NCBI RefSeq assembly: GCF_004135405.1
Contig: NZ_CP035491.1
Span: 2,666,001-2,730,000, forward strand
DNA from: Agromyces protaetiae
GTDB lineage: Bacteria; Actinomycetota; Actinomycetes; Actinomycetales; Microbacteriaceae
Direction of reading: 5' to 3'
Length of the DNA: 64,000 bases
Shown: piece by piece, positions 17,192 to 25,833 of the stretch
Numbering within the stretch: the first letter of the stretch is position 1
Layout: each line of letters starts with the position of its first letter
Position numbers and translations under genes: made by a program
Notes under the pieces: model-generated
Databases searched by the model: none
Told to the model about the DNA's origin: nothing
What the model saw: only the letters and a program-made list of their open reading frames with translations

Positions 17192-17275
17192 TGCGCGAGG
17201 GGGGACTTGAACCCCCACGCCCGTTAGGGCACTAGCACCTCAAGCTAGCGCGTCTGCCATTTCCGCCACCCGCGC
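17192..17275 (-). tRNA. tRNA-Leu (anticodon GAG)
   Basis: 84 nt on the minus strand. The acceptor arms GCGCGGG and CTCGCGC pair (one G-U), the anticodon loop is TTGAGGT giving GAG, the long variable arm expected of a class II tRNA is present (TGCCCTAACGGGCG), and the T arm has GGTTCAAGTCC. CCA is not encoded. Confidence 0.95.
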
Positions 17276-17382
17276 GTTGTCGGCCGCCGGTCACCCGGTA
17301 GCCTCTCCGCTGATCTCTCAGCGGCCGTAGAAGAGATTAGCACGGAAAAATGGGCGTTCTGACCACATGCCGACGAGGGCGC

Positions 17383-17388
17383 TAGCGT
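17383..17388 (+). promoter_or_regulatory. -10 box TAGCGT, 7 nt from the M20 start (leaderless)
   Basis: TAGCGT ends 7 nt before ATG 17396. It overlaps the alternative GTG at 17387, which argues against that start. Confidence 0.6.
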
Positions 17389-17395
17389 GGACGAC

Positions 17396-18721
17396 ATGCC
17401 CGAGGTTTCGATGATTCCAGAACCCCCGCTTGACCTGGACGAATCCGCGCAGATCGCACGCGATCTGATTCGCATGGATACGTCGAACTTCGGTGAAGGA
17501 CGGTCGAACGGCGAGCGAGAAGCCGCTGAATACGTCGAGGCGAAGCTGCAAGCGTTGGGGCTCTCGCCCGAACTCTTCGAGCCCGAGCCGAACCGGGCGA
17601 GCGTCGTCGCGCGGGTGCCGGGTCGAAACCCCGACAAGCCCGCCCTCGTCCTGCACGGCCACCTCGACGTCGTGCCCGCCGATCCGCGCAACTGGAGCGT
17701 CGACCCGTTCGCGGGCGAGATCAAGGACGGCATGCTGTGGGGTCGCGGCGCCGTCGACATGAAAGACATGGATGCGATGATCCTCGCGGCGCTGGGAGAC
17801 ATCCTGCGCTCTGGACGGCTGCCCGAACGTGAGCTCGTCGTCGCCTTCTTCGCCGATGAGGAGGCCGGCGGGGGAGTCGGCGCGAGCCGACTCGTCGACG
17901 ACCGGCCCGAACTGTTCGCGGGCGCGACCGAGGCGATCAGCGAGGTCGGCGGCTACTCGATCACGGTCGGCGGGCAGCGCGCGTACCTTCTGCAGACGGG
18001 GGAGAAGTCGCTTCTGTGGATCCGGCTCATCGCGCGCGGCGTCGCCGCGCACGGGTCGCGGCTCATCCGGCAGAACGCCATCACGCGCCTCGCAGCGGCG
18101 GTCGCGAAGCTCGGCGAGGCCGAGTGGCCCGTGCGACTCACTGCGACGACCGAAGAGCTCCTGGGCGAGATTGCGAAGGTGCTCGGCGTCGACCCTGCCG
18201 AGACCGAGCCCGACGTGCTCGCCCTCGCGACGGGCTCTGCGTCGGGGTTCATCACGGCGACGCTCCGCACGACGACGAACCCGACCGGCCTGACGGCGGG
18301 CTACAAGCACAACGTCATCCCCGACCGCGCCGAGGCGCTCGTCGACATCCGCACCCTCCCGGGCGAGGAGGACCGCGTCCTCGAAGAGGTGCGGCGCCTC
18401 GTGGGCGACGCGATCGAGATCGAGATCGTGCACCGCGACGTCGGACTCGAGGCTCCGACATCCGGGCCGCTCGTCGACGCCGTGCGCCGCGCGATCGGCG
18501 CGCACGACCCGGGAGCGCCCGTGTTCCCGTATCTGCTGTCGGGCGGCACCGACAACAAGTCGCTCAGCCGGCTCGGCATCCGCGGGTACGGCTTCGCCCC
18601 CTTGCGCCTTCCCGACGGCCTCGATTTCCCGGCGATGTTCCACGGCGTCGACGAACGCGTGCCGCTCGACGCACTACAGTTCGGTACACGGGTCCTCGGC
18701 GACCTGCTCCTCGACTACTGA
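17396..18721 (+). CDS. M20/M25/M40 family metallopeptidase
   Basis: 441 residues from ATG 17396. Zinc-binding motifs of the family are visible: [13 protein letters not shown] (His and catalytic Asp), [20 protein letters not shown] (bridging Asp), [14 protein letters not shown] (general-base Glu and ligand), and near the end [20 protein letters not shown]. The dimerisation domain lies at about 200-320. It is a cytoplasmic di- or tripeptidase, or an amidohydrolase. It stands alone between the tRNA gene and uppP; no operon partner is evident. Confidence 0.92.
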   Translation: MPEVSMIPEPPLDLDESAQIARDLIRMDTSNFGEGRSNGEREAAEYVEAKLQALGLSPELFEPEPNRASVVARVPGRNPDKPALVLHGHLDVVPADPRNWSVDPFAGEIKDGMLWGRGAVDMKDMDAMILAALGDILRSGRLPERELVVAFFADEEAGGGVGASRLVDDRPELFAGATEAISEVGGYSITVGGQRAYLLQTGEKSLLWIRLIARGVAAHGSRLIRQNAITRLAAAVAKLGEAEWPVRLTATTEELLGEIAKVLGVDPAETEPDVLALATGSASGFITATLRTTTNPTGLTAGYKHNVIPDRAEALVDIRTLPGEEDRVLEEVRRLVGDAIEIEIVHRDVGLEAPTSGPLVDAVRRAIGAHDPGAPVFPYLLSGGTDNKSLSRLGIRGYGFAPLRLPDGLDFPAMFHGVDERVPLDALQFGTRVLGDLLLDY

Positions 18722-18788
18722 CCGGTCGGCCGCCACGCGGCCTCGATGCACCCTCCGATCCTGTGAGGGCGGAAGGCGGACCCCGCAC

Positions 18789-19607
18789 GTGATCGAAGCG
18801 CTCATCCTCGGCCTCGTCCAAGGCCTCACCGAGTTCCTGCCGATCTCGTCGAGCGCGCACCTCCGCATCGTCGGCGAGTTCCTGCCGAACGCCGCCGATC
18901 CCGGCGCCGCGTTCACGGCGATCACGCAGCTCGGCACCGAGACCGCGGTCGTCGTGTTCTTCTGGCGCGACATCGTGCGGATCGTCTCGCACTGGTTCGG
19001 GTCGTTCACGGGTCGCGTGCCCCGCAACGACCCCGATGCCCGCATGGGCTGGCTCATCATCATCGGTTCGGTCCCGATCGTCGTCCTCGGCCTCCTCTTC
19101 CAGGACGAGATCGAGACGACGTTCCGGTCGCTCTGGATCGTCGCGACGATGCTCATCGTCTTCGGCGTCATCCTCGGCCTGGCCGACTGGTCGGGCCGCA
19201 AGGTGCGCACGCTCGACCGTTTGACGTACGGTCACGGCCTGCTCTTCGGAATCGGGCAGGCGCTCGCGCTCGTCCCGGGCGTCTCGCGCTCCGGCGGGAC
19301 GATCACCGTGGGACTCTTCCTCGGGTACGAGCGTGCGGCCGCGGCGCGTTACGCGTTCCTCCTCGCGATTCCGGCCGTGTTCGGATCGGGTCTCTTCCAA
19401 CTCGTCAAGAGCTGGGGCGAGCCGTCGGTGTACAGCCTCGTCGAGACGGGCGCCGCGACGCTCGTGGCGTTCGTCGTCGCCATCCTCGTCATCGCGTTCT
19501 TCATGCGCTGGATCTCGAAGCACAGCTTCCTGCCGTTCGTGATCTACCGCATCCTGCTCGGCGCGGCGATCATGGTCATGCTCGCGACGGGCGTCATCAG
19601 CGCCTGA
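18789..19607 (+). CDS. uppP: Undecaprenyl-diphosphatase UppP (BacA)
   Basis: 272 residues with eight hydrophobic segments. The N-terminus [20 protein letters not shown] is the BacA signature with the catalytic Glu/Ser loop, and [19 protein letters not shown] is the second conserved loop with the essential Arg. It dephosphorylates undecaprenyl pyrophosphate at the membrane to recycle the peptidoglycan lipid carrier. The GTG start at 18789 is preceded by GGAAGGCGGA. It is convergent with the PAC2 gene; only 21 bp separate the stops, and they contain one GGATGCCTC word. Confidence 0.95.
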   Translation: MIEALILGLVQGLTEFLPISSSAHLRIVGEFLPNAADPGAAFTAITQLGTETAVVVFFWRDIVRIVSHWFGSFTGRVPRNDPDARMGWLIIIGSVPIVVLGLLFQDEIETTFRSLWIVATMLIVFGVILGLADWSGRKVRTLDRLTYGHGLLFGIGQALALVPGVSRSGGTITVGLFLGYERAAAARYAFLLAIPAVFGSGLFQLVKSWGEPSVYSLVETGAATLVAFVVAILVIAFFMRWISKHSFLPFVIYRILLGAAIMVMLATGVISA

Positions 19608-19628
19608 GATTCGAGCGCTCCGGATGCC

Positions 19629-20564
19629 TCAGCCGGCGTCTTTCGGACGCCACGGCTCGTCGGGGCGCCCGTCGGCGCGCCCGCCGTCGGATCGGCCGTC
19701 GCCGCGTCGACGGAGGTAGCGTTCGAATTCTTTGGCGATCGCGTCGCCGCTCGCTTCGGGGGCGTCGACGGCGTCGCGCGCCTGCTCGAGCTGGGTGATG
19801 TAGCCGGCCATCTCGTCGTCGTCGGCGGCGAGGGCGTCGACGCCGGCCTCCCATGCTGCGGCTTCGGCCTCGAGGCTGCCGCGGGGGATGGAGAGACCCG
19901 TGAGCTCTTCGAGCTTGGCGAGGAGTGCGAGGACGGCCTTCGGTGAGGGCGCGTTGTGGACGTAGTGGGGAACGGACGCCCAGAGCGAGACGGTCGGGAT
20001 CCCGGCCTGCTCTGCCTGGTCGGCGAGGACGCTGAGGATGCCGACGGGACCTTCATAGGTCGAGCGTTCGACGCCGAGGCTGCGACGCACTTCGGGGTTC
20101 TCGCTCGAGGCGAAGACCATGAGCGGCCTGGTGTGAGGCGCGTCGGCGAGCATCGCGCCGAGCATGACGATGCCCTCGACGCCCGCGGCGAGCGCCGCGT
20201 CGACGAGTTCGGCGACGAAGCTCTTCCAGCTGCGGGCGGGTTCGGCGCCGAGGATGACGTGGAGTCCGTCGACGCCGGGGCCGGTGACGGCGTCGGCAGC
20301 GGTACCGCCGCGGTGTCCGCTCGGACCGAGGAGAGCGGCGCCTGGCCACGTGAGCCTGCGTACGCCGTCTTCGCCGGCGCCGACCGTGGGCCGGTTGAAC
20401 TGGTAGTCGTAGTAGAGCTCGGGGTCGATCGCCATGATCTCGGTGAGGCCGAGGCGCTCGACGAGCAGGGTCGCGGCGCCCGAGGCGGCTTCGCCGGCGT
20501 CGTTCCAACCCTCGAAGGCGACGACGAGGAGCCTTCCGCTGCCGAACCCGGTGGGCTGATGCAC
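19629..20564 (-). CDS. PAC2 family protein
   Basis: 311 residues from GTG 20564, with LLVVAFEGWNDAGEAASGAA, the PAC2 family opening seen in actinobacterial homologues of proteasome assembly chaperone 2. Later segments include VTGPGVDGLHVILGAEPARS and VGILSVLADQAEQAGIPTVS. In proteasome-bearing actinobacteria the gene lies in the wider proteasome neighbourhood. Here it survives although no proteasome genes are present in the window. A TAGAGT -10 box lies about 40 nt upstream. Its function in bacteria is unknown. Confidence 0.88.
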   Translation of the reverse strand: MHQPTGFGSGRLLVVAFEGWNDAGEAASGAATLLVERLGLTEIMAIDPELYYDYQFNRPTVGAGEDGVRRLTWPGAALLGPSGHRGGTAADAVTGPGVDGLHVILGAEPARSWKSFVAELVDAALAAGVEGIVMLGAMLADAPHTRPLMVFASSENPEVRRSLGVERSTYEGPVGILSVLADQAEQAGIPTVSLWASVPHYVHNAPSPKAVLALLAKLEELTGLSIPRGSLEAEAAAWEAGVDALAADDDEMAGYITQLEQARDAVDAPEASGDAIAKEFERYLRRRGDGRSDGGRADGRPDEPWRPKDAG

Positions 20565-20623
20565 ACTCGCTCGTTCCCGTCCCGGTGGCTCCGGGCTCCC
20601 ATGCCCACTCTAGGACGTGCCCG

Positions 20624-20629
20624 TAGACT
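20624..20629 (+). promoter_or_regulatory. -10 box TAGACT, 8 nt from the HAD start (leaderless)
   Basis: TAGACT ends 8 nt before GTG 20638 and lies downstream of the alternative GTG at 20617, which it excludes. Confidence 0.55.
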
Positions 20630-20637
20630 TGCCCGTT

Positions 20638-21357
20638 GTGACTGCACCCCTTCCTGCCGCCGTCCTGTGGGACATGGACGGCACCCTCGTCGACACCGAG
20701 CCGTACTGGATGGCCGCCGAGGGCGAACTCGTCGAGTCTTTCGGCGGCACGTGGACCCACGAAGACGCCTTGCAGCTCGTGGGCTCGGGCCTATGGGAGG
20801 CGGCGAAGGTCTTCCAGCGCTACGGCGTCGACCTTCCCGACGACGAGATCGTCGCCTGGCTGACCGAGCGGGTGCGCGAGCAGCTCGAGGAGCACGGCGT
20901 GCCGTGGCGCCCGGGCGCCCGCGAGCTGCTGCAGGCGTTGCGCGAGGCATCCGTGCCGACGGCGCTCGTGACGATGTCGATCCGCTCGATGGCGGAGGAC
21001 ATCGTGGCCGCGATCCCGTTCGATGCGTTCGATCTGCTCGTGACGGGCGATGAGGTCGCCGAAGCGAAGCCGCACCCAGAGCCGTACCTGACGGCGGCGA
21101 CGCAGCTCGGCGTCGCGATCGGCGAGTGCCTCGCGATCGAGGACTCGCCGACCGGCCTGGCGTCCGCGGCGTCCGCGGGCGCGGTCGCACTCGGCGTGCC
21201 GAACATCCTGCCCCTCGACGACGCGCCGCACCATCTGCTGTGGCCGACGCTCGACGGGCGCACCCCCGCAGATCTCGCGGCCGCGTTCATCACGGCGCGC
21301 ACGAAGACGAAGACGGATGCCTCGAGCGGCATCGATTCCGAGGAGGAGACCGCATGA
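20638..21357 (+). CDS. HAD-superfamily phosphatase (beta-phosphoglucomutase-like)
   Basis: 239 residues. Motif I is LWDMDGTLVDTEPYW (nucleophile and acid/base Asp near the N-terminus), motif II is ALVTMSIR, motif III the Lys in AEAKPHPEPYL, and motif IV IEDSPTGLASAASAG. A helical cap lies at about residues 20-85. It dephosphorylates a small phosphorylated metabolite in the cytoplasm; specificity cannot be read. The stop overlaps the trmI start by 4 nt (ATGA). EAS and DAS residues at 20944 and 21315 are encoded by the GAGGCATCC/GGATGCCTC word with otherwise rare codons. Confidence 0.9.
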   Translation: MTAPLPAAVLWDMDGTLVDTEPYWMAAEGELVESFGGTWTHEDALQLVGSGLWEAAKVFQRYGVDLPDDEIVAWLTERVREQLEEHGVPWRPGARELLQALREASVPTALVTMSIRSMAEDIVAAIPFDAFDLLVTGDEVAEAKPHPEPYLTAATQLGVAIGECLAIEDSPTGLASAASAGAVALGVPNILPLDDAPHHLLWPTLDGRTPADLAAAFITARTKTKTDASSGIDSEEETA

Positions 21358-22427
21358 CCGCGAGCCGAGGAGAGACGAGCGGCCCCTTCCGCATCGGCGA
21401 CCGCGTGCAGTTGACGGGGCCGAAGGGTCGCCTGCACACGGTGACGCTCGAGCCGGGCAAGGAGTTCCACTCCCACAAGGGCACGATCGCGCACGAGGCC
21501 CTCATCGGGTTGCCCGACGGGTCGGTCGTCGAGAACCAGGCCGGGGTCGAGTACCTCGCACTCCGCCCGCTCCTCAAGGACTTCGTCATGTCGATGCCGC
21601 GCGGCGCCGCGATCGTCTACCCGAAGGACGCCGCGCAGATCATCGCGCAGGCCGACATCTTCCCCGGTGCGACGGTCGTCGAGGCGGGCGTCGGGTCGGG
21701 GGCGCTCTCGTTGTGGCTGCTGCGTGCGATCGGGCATGACGGCCGGCTGATGTCCTTCGAGCGTCGCGACGAGTTCGCCGACGTGGCGCGCGGCAACGTC
21801 GAGACGTTCCACGGGTCGCTGCCCGAGAACTGGTCGATCACGCTCGGCGATCTCGCCGATGCCCTTCCCGAAACGGCCGACGAGGCATCCGTCGACCGGG
21901 TCGTGCTCGACATGCTCGCGCCGTGGGAGGTCCTGCCCGCCGTGACCGATGCGCTGAAGCCCGGCGGTGTCGTGCTCTGCTACATCGCGACGGTCACGCA
22001 GCTCTCGCGGGTCGCCGAGGCGATCCGCGCGACCGGGGCGTACACCGAGCCCGACGCGCACGAGACGATGGTCCGCGGGTGGCACGTCGAGGGTCTCGCG
22101 GTGCGCCCCGACCACCGCATGATCGCGCACACGGGCTTCCTCCTCACCGCGCGGAAGCTCGCACCGGGCACGATTCTGCCCGAGCTCAAGCGCCGCCCGT
22201 CGAAGACCGACTTCAGCGACGAGGATGTCGAGCTGTGGACGCCCGGTGCGCTCGGCGACCGCAATGTGAGCGACAAATCGCTCCGCAAGCGCGTGCGCGA
22301 AGCGGGCAAGTCCGCGACGCTCGCGCGCGAGCCGATCTCCGAGGCCTCGGCCGAGGCGACGGCGGATGTCTCGTCCGACGACGCCGCGACCGATGCCCGT
22401 GACGAGCGCTCGGGCGAAGCCGGGTAG
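21354..22427 (+). CDS. trmI: tRNA (adenine58-N1)-methyltransferase TrmI
   Basis: 357 residues. The N-terminal beta domain (FRIGDRVQLTGPKGRLHTVT) precedes PRGAAIVYPKDAAQIIAQAD, and the SAM-binding motif is VVEAGVGSGALSLWLLRAIG with VVLDMLAPWE as the catalytic-strand motif. The C-terminal 60 residues are a low-complexity E/A/S tail. It methylates A58 in tRNA T loops as a tetramer. In proteasome-bearing actinobacteria trmI is followed by the ARC/Mpa ATPase gene; here an FKBP lipoprotein gene follows directly. It starts in the HAD gene's stop codon. Confidence 0.92.
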   Translation: MTASRGETSGPFRIGDRVQLTGPKGRLHTVTLEPGKEFHSHKGTIAHEALIGLPDGSVVENQAGVEYLALRPLLKDFVMSMPRGAAIVYPKDAAQIIAQADIFPGATVVEAGVGSGALSLWLLRAIGHDGRLMSFERRDEFADVARGNVETFHGSLPENWSITLGDLADALPETADEASVDRVVLDMLAPWEVLPAVTDALKPGGVVLCYIATVTQLSRVAEAIRATGAYTEPDAHETMVRGWHVEGLAVRPDHRMIAHTGFLLTARKLAPGTILPELKRRPSKTDFSDEDVELWTPGALGDRNVSDKSLRKRVREAGKSATLAREPISEASAEATADVSSDDAATDARDERSGEAG

Positions 22428-22430
22428 GCT
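22425..22430 (+). promoter_or_regulatory. -10 box TAGGCT upstream of the FKBP lipoprotein gene
   Basis: TAGGCT overlaps the trmI stop and gives a leader of about 40 nt before GTG 22477, which has a GAGGA ribosome site. Confidence 0.5.
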
Positions 22431-22476
22431 TTCCTCGCTCGTCTCATCCCACCCCAAGTCGAAGAATCGAGGACCT

Positions 22477-23415
22477 GTGCGGTCGTCACTCGCGCTCATC
22501 GCCGCCGCCGGCGTCGTCGCCATCGCGCTCTCGGGCTGCTCGAGCCCCGAGCCCGCTCCGCTCGCGAGCCCCGGCGAGTCGAGCGACTCGGTCCAGGTGA
22601 AGGGTGAGTTCGGCTCGGCGCCGCGGGTCAGCTTCCCGACTCCCGTCGAGGCCGAAGAGACCCAGTGCACCGAGGTCATCGAGGGCACCGGCCCGCGCGT
22701 GCGCCCCGGTGAGACGGTGCAGCTCGGCGCGGCCCTCTACGACGGCAAGAGCGGCAGCGAGGTCCAGGTCATCGGCTTCGACGACGAGCAGTCCGTCTCG
22801 CTGACGATCGGCGACACGACGCTCGCGGGCTTCAACAAGGGCCTGTCGTGCGCGCGTGAAGGCTCGCGCGTGGTCGTCGTCGTGCCGCCGTCCGATGCGA
22901 CGTCGCCCTCGTCGGGCACTGCGCCTGAGAACGACATCGTCGTCGTGTTCGACGTGAAGCGCATCTTCCCGTCGCGCGCCGACGGCGCTCCCCGCATCAC
23001 GCCCGACGACTTCCCGGCCGTCGTCCTCGCACCCGATGGCCGCCCCGGCATCACGGTGCCGAAGGCCGACCCGCCCGCGACGACCCAGGTCGGCGTGCTG
23101 CGCGAGGGCGCGGGCCAGGTCGTGAAGAGCGGCGACCAGGTCGTCGTGCACTACACGGGTGTGCTGTGGGACACAGGCAAGGTCTTCGACTCGTCGTGGG
23201 CGAACGGCCAGCCGGCGAACTTCACGGTCTCCGACGACGCATCGGCCTCGCAGGTGATCCCGGGCTTCTCGAAGGCGATCATCGGCCAGAAGGTCGGTTC
23301 GCAGGTCGGAGTCATCGTCGCCCCCGGCGACGGCTACGGTGAGCAGGGCAGCGGCGGCGAGATTCCGCCGAACGCGACCCTCTTCTTCGTCATCGACATC
23401 CTGGGCGTCGTCTGA
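22477..23415 (+). CDS. FKBP-type peptidyl-prolyl isomerase lipoprotein
   Basis: 312 residues. GTG 22477 opens a lipoprotein signal with lipobox ALSGC (Cys near residue 21). Residues 60-165 form a degenerate FKBP-like domain (GPRVRPGETVQLGAALYDGK). The C-terminal domain (about 205-312) is a full FKBP: VKSGDQVVVHYTGVLWDTGK, VIPGFSKAIIGQKVGSQVG and a closing ATLFFVIDILGVV. It probably assists folding of exported proteins at the outer face of the membrane. It precedes pafB, as in many actinobacteria. Confidence 0.93.
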   Translation: MRSSLALIAAAGVVAIALSGCSSPEPAPLASPGESSDSVQVKGEFGSAPRVSFPTPVEAEETQCTEVIEGTGPRVRPGETVQLGAALYDGKSGSEVQVIGFDDEQSVSLTIGDTTLAGFNKGLSCAREGSRVVVVVPPSDATSPSSGTAPENDIVVVFDVKRIFPSRADGAPRITPDDFPAVVLAPDGRPGITVPKADPPATTQVGVLREGAGQVVKSGDQVVVHYTGVLWDTGKVFDSSWANGQPANFTVSDDASASQVIPGFSKAIIGQKVGSQVGVIVAPGDGYGEQGSGGEIPPNATLFFVIDILGVV

Positions 23416-23452
23416 GCCGCCGCGACCCGGCTGGCGTCTCCCAGGCGCCCGC

Positions 23453-23458
23453 TAGGAT
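23453..23458 (+). promoter_or_regulatory. -10 box TAGGAT, 7 nt from the pafB start (leaderless)
   Basis: TAGGAT ends 7 nt before GTG 23466. Confidence 0.6.
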
Positions 23459-23465
23459 CGCACCT

Positions 23466-24491
23466 GTGGAGGGATCAGCGTCGTCGCGTCGTGCGCAGGT
23501 GCCGCCCGTCGACCGGCAGTTCAGTCTCGTGCTCGCGCTGCTCGCGACCGAGGCGGGTCTGCTGAAGAGCGAGATCCTCTCGACGGTCCGCGGGTACGCC
23601 GACAAGTACGTCGAGGGCGGCCGCAACGACAACCTCGAGCGGCAGTTCGAGCGCGACAAAGACGCGATCCGCGATCTCGGCATCCCGCTCGAGGCGATCG
23701 AGTCGCCCGACCGACCGGGTGACAACCAGTCGATGCGCTACCGCATTCCGAAGGGCAGGTACGACCTGCCCGACGAGGTGCGGTTCACTCCCGACGAGCT
23801 CGCCCTGCTCGGCCTCGCGGCCGAGGTCTGGCGTGAGAACTCGCTTTCCGAAGACTCTCAGCGCGCGCTCACGAAGCTCCGCGGACTCGGCATCGAGCCC
23901 CGCGAGCCCGTGATCGGCTACGCGCCGCGTCTGCGGGTGCGCGATGCCGCGTTCGAGCCGCTCCGCCGGGCGCTCGACCGGCGCCAGACCGTGCGGTTCC
24001 GCTACCTCCGCCCGGGGTCGGCGGCGCCGCGCCTTCGTGAGGTCGACCCGTACGCGGTCGTCCTCCACGACGGCCGCTGGCACCTGCACGGCTACGACCA
24101 CGGCGTCGACGATGTGCGCACGTTCTTGCTCTCGCGCATCACGGGCCCCGTCGAGGTCATCGCCGGAAGCTCGTTCGCCGAGCCCGAGGCGGGCGTCCAA
24201 GACCGCATCCTCGCCGAACTCGACGCCTTGCGCTTGAGCAACGCCGCAGATCTGTCGGTGAGCGCCGGCAGCGACGCCGAGGTCCGCCTCGGGCGGCGCG
24301 CCGTGCTCCGCGACGAAGACGCCGGCGTCATCCGCCTGCACTACACCGACGAGGCCGTCTTCGCCGACGAACTCGCGAGCTACGGCCCCGAGGTGCGGGT
24401 GCTCTCGCCCGAGTCGCTCACGCACGCAGTCCGGGAGCGGCTCGAGGCCGTCGTCGCGGCGCACCGCGCTGCGGCGGGGGAGGAGCGCTGA
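23466..24491 (+). CDS. pafB: WYL-domain transcriptional regulator PafB
   Basis: 341 residues: an N-terminal winged helix (residues 15-80, LALLATEAGLLKSEILSTVR), a WYL domain (about 160-240, VRFRYLRPGSAAPRLREVDP, then YAVVLHDGRWHLHGYDH) and a WCX-like C-terminal domain. PafB pairs with PafC as the activator of the LexA-independent DNA-damage response in actinobacteria. The stop TGA shares one base with the pafC ATG (TGATG). It is retained although pafA and the rest of the Pup system are missing here. With the LexA-controlled mutasome it gives this genome two damage-response regulators. Confidence 0.93.
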   Translation: MEGSASSRRAQVPPVDRQFSLVLALLATEAGLLKSEILSTVRGYADKYVEGGRNDNLERQFERDKDAIRDLGIPLEAIESPDRPGDNQSMRYRIPKGRYDLPDEVRFTPDELALLGLAAEVWRENSLSEDSQRALTKLRGLGIEPREPVIGYAPRLRVRDAAFEPLRRALDRRQTVRFRYLRPGSAAPRLREVDPYAVVLHDGRWHLHGYDHGVDDVRTFLLSRITGPVEVIAGSSFAEPEAGVQDRILAELDALRLSNAADLSVSAGSDAEVRLGRRAVLRDEDAGVIRLHYTDEAVFADELASYGPEVRVLSPESLTHAVRERLEAVVAAHRAAAGEER

Positions 24492-25510
24492 TGGCCGAGG
24501 CATCCGGTCGCGGGCGTAAGGCGCCCGATCAGCTCGTGTTCCTGCTGGCGCTCGTGCCCTACCTGCTCGAGCAGCGGGTCGTCGACGTCGCGACGGCAGC
24601 CGAGCACTTCGACGTCGACGAGAAGACCATCCGCGATGCCGTGACCCTCATCGCGACGTCGGGCCTGCCCGGCGAGACGGGCACGTATCAGGCGAACGAC
24701 CTCTTCGACATCGACTGGGGCTCGTTCGAGGACGACGACGTCATCGTCATCGTGCACCACGTGGCGATCGACGACACGCCGCGTCTCTCTGCGCGCGAGG
24801 CCGCGGCGCTCATCGCGGGGCTGCAGTACCTCTCGGCGTCGCCGGAGAGCGCCGGCAGCGCGCACCTGCAGACGCTCCTCGCGAAGCTCAACGCAGGGGC
24901 CTCGGCCGAGCCGTCGCGGCTCGCGGTCGAAGAGAGCGAGACCGATGCGGCACTCGCGCTCGCGCGCAGCGCGGTCGCCGACGGACGCCAACTCGAGTTC
25001 GACTATCGCAACGCCCTCGGCGTCGCGGGGCGGCGTCGTGTCGATCCGTTGCGCATCGCGTCGCTCGGCGTCGACTGGTACCTCCAGGCGTACTGCCACA
25101 CACGCGAAGACGTCCGCAGCTTCCGCGTCGACCGCATGAGCGGCCTCGTCGTGAGCGACGAGCCGATCGGCGACCACTCCGAGCGCGCTTTGCCCGAGGT
25201 CGGCTATCAGGGGTCGGTGTCCGATCAAGACGTCGTCGTGGATGTCTCACCCGACGCGCTGCCGCTCATCGCCGACTACCTCGCCGACGCCGAGCGCGAG
25301 GAGATCGACGGTCGATTCCGCGTGCGGCTCCGGGTCGCGCACTTCCACGGCCTCAAGCGGCTCGTGTCGGGGCTCCCCGGGCTCGTGACCGTCGTCGCGC
25401 CCGCCGAGGCGCAGTACGTCGTGGCCGAGTGGGCGGCGGCGGGCCTCGCCGCCTACGGCGAGCCCGAGAGATCCGGCGCGTCTGAGGCATCCGAAGCCGA
25501 CGAACACTGA
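24491..25510 (+). CDS. pafC: WYL-domain transcriptional regulator PafC
   Basis: 339 residues, with the same winged-helix/WYL/WCX plan as PafB but diverged: LALVPYLLEQRVVDVATAAE at the N-terminus and the WYL segment LEFDYRNALGVAGRRRVDPL then RIASLGVDWYLQAYCHT. It acts as a heterodimer with PafB, sensing single-stranded DNA through the WYL domains according to published work on the family. It starts in the pafB stop codon, so stoichiometric synthesis is expected. The C-terminal tail SGASEASEADEH contains one GAGGCATCC word. Confidence 0.93.
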   Translation: MAEASGRGRKAPDQLVFLLALVPYLLEQRVVDVATAAEHFDVDEKTIRDAVTLIATSGLPGETGTYQANDLFDIDWGSFEDDDVIVIVHHVAIDDTPRLSAREAAALIAGLQYLSASPESAGSAHLQTLLAKLNAGASAEPSRLAVEESETDAALALARSAVADGRQLEFDYRNALGVAGRRRVDPLRIASLGVDWYLQAYCHTREDVRSFRVDRMSGLVVSDEPIGDHSERALPEVGYQGSVSDQDVVVDVSPDALPLIADYLADAEREEIDGRFRVRLRVAHFHGLKRLVSGLPGLVTVVAPAEAQYVVAEWAAAGLAAYGEPERSGASEASEADEH

Positions 25511-25536
25511 CGCACGCCGCAGTGCTGCGGCGCAGG

Positions 25537-25542
25537 TAGACT
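25537..25542 (+). promoter_or_regulatory. -10 box TAGACT upstream of tatA
   Basis: TAGACT about 35 nt before the tatA ATG suggests a separate promoter for tatA-tatC. Confidence 0.45.
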
Positions 25543-25577
25543 GTTCCCACTCGTTCCCCGAGCATTGGACGAACCAC

Positions 25578-25829
25578 ATGTTCTCAGGCTTCACCGGTTG
25601 GCACGCGCTGATCATCCTCGTGGTGATCCTGCTGCTCTTCGGCGCCCCTCGGCTTCCCCAGTTGGCTCGAAGCCTCGGCCAGTCGATGAAGATCCTCAAG
25701 AACGAGGTGCGCTCCGACGACGACACCGACGGCAAGTCGGGCGACGTCTCGGCCGAGGCCGGGGCGAAGGTCGTCGCCGAGGAGAAGCCCAAGTCGGCGG
25801 GCACCGCCGACGGCGGCCCGACCTCCTGA
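25578..25829 (+). CDS. tatA: Sec-independent protein translocase subunit TatA
   Basis: 83 residues. A single N-terminal membrane helix (GWHALIILVVILLLFG) is followed by the hinge APRLPQLARSLGQSMKIL, the amphipathic helix with the family's FG-xxLP pattern, then a charged flexible tail. TatA oligomerises to form the translocation pore for folded twin-arginine substrates. tatC follows after 4 nt. Confidence 0.95.
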   Translation: MFSGFTGWHALIILVVILLLFGAPRLPQLARSLGQSMKILKNEVRSDDDTDGKSGDVSAEAGAKVVAEEKPKSAGTADGGPTS

Positions 25830-25833
25830 CGCC

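Noticed and set aside
21354..22477. A hidden pup or pafA remnant between trmI and the FKBP gene
   Set aside because: The gap is 49 bp and fully accounted for by a promoter and leader; no Pup-like GGE/GGQ tail or PafA motif is readable.
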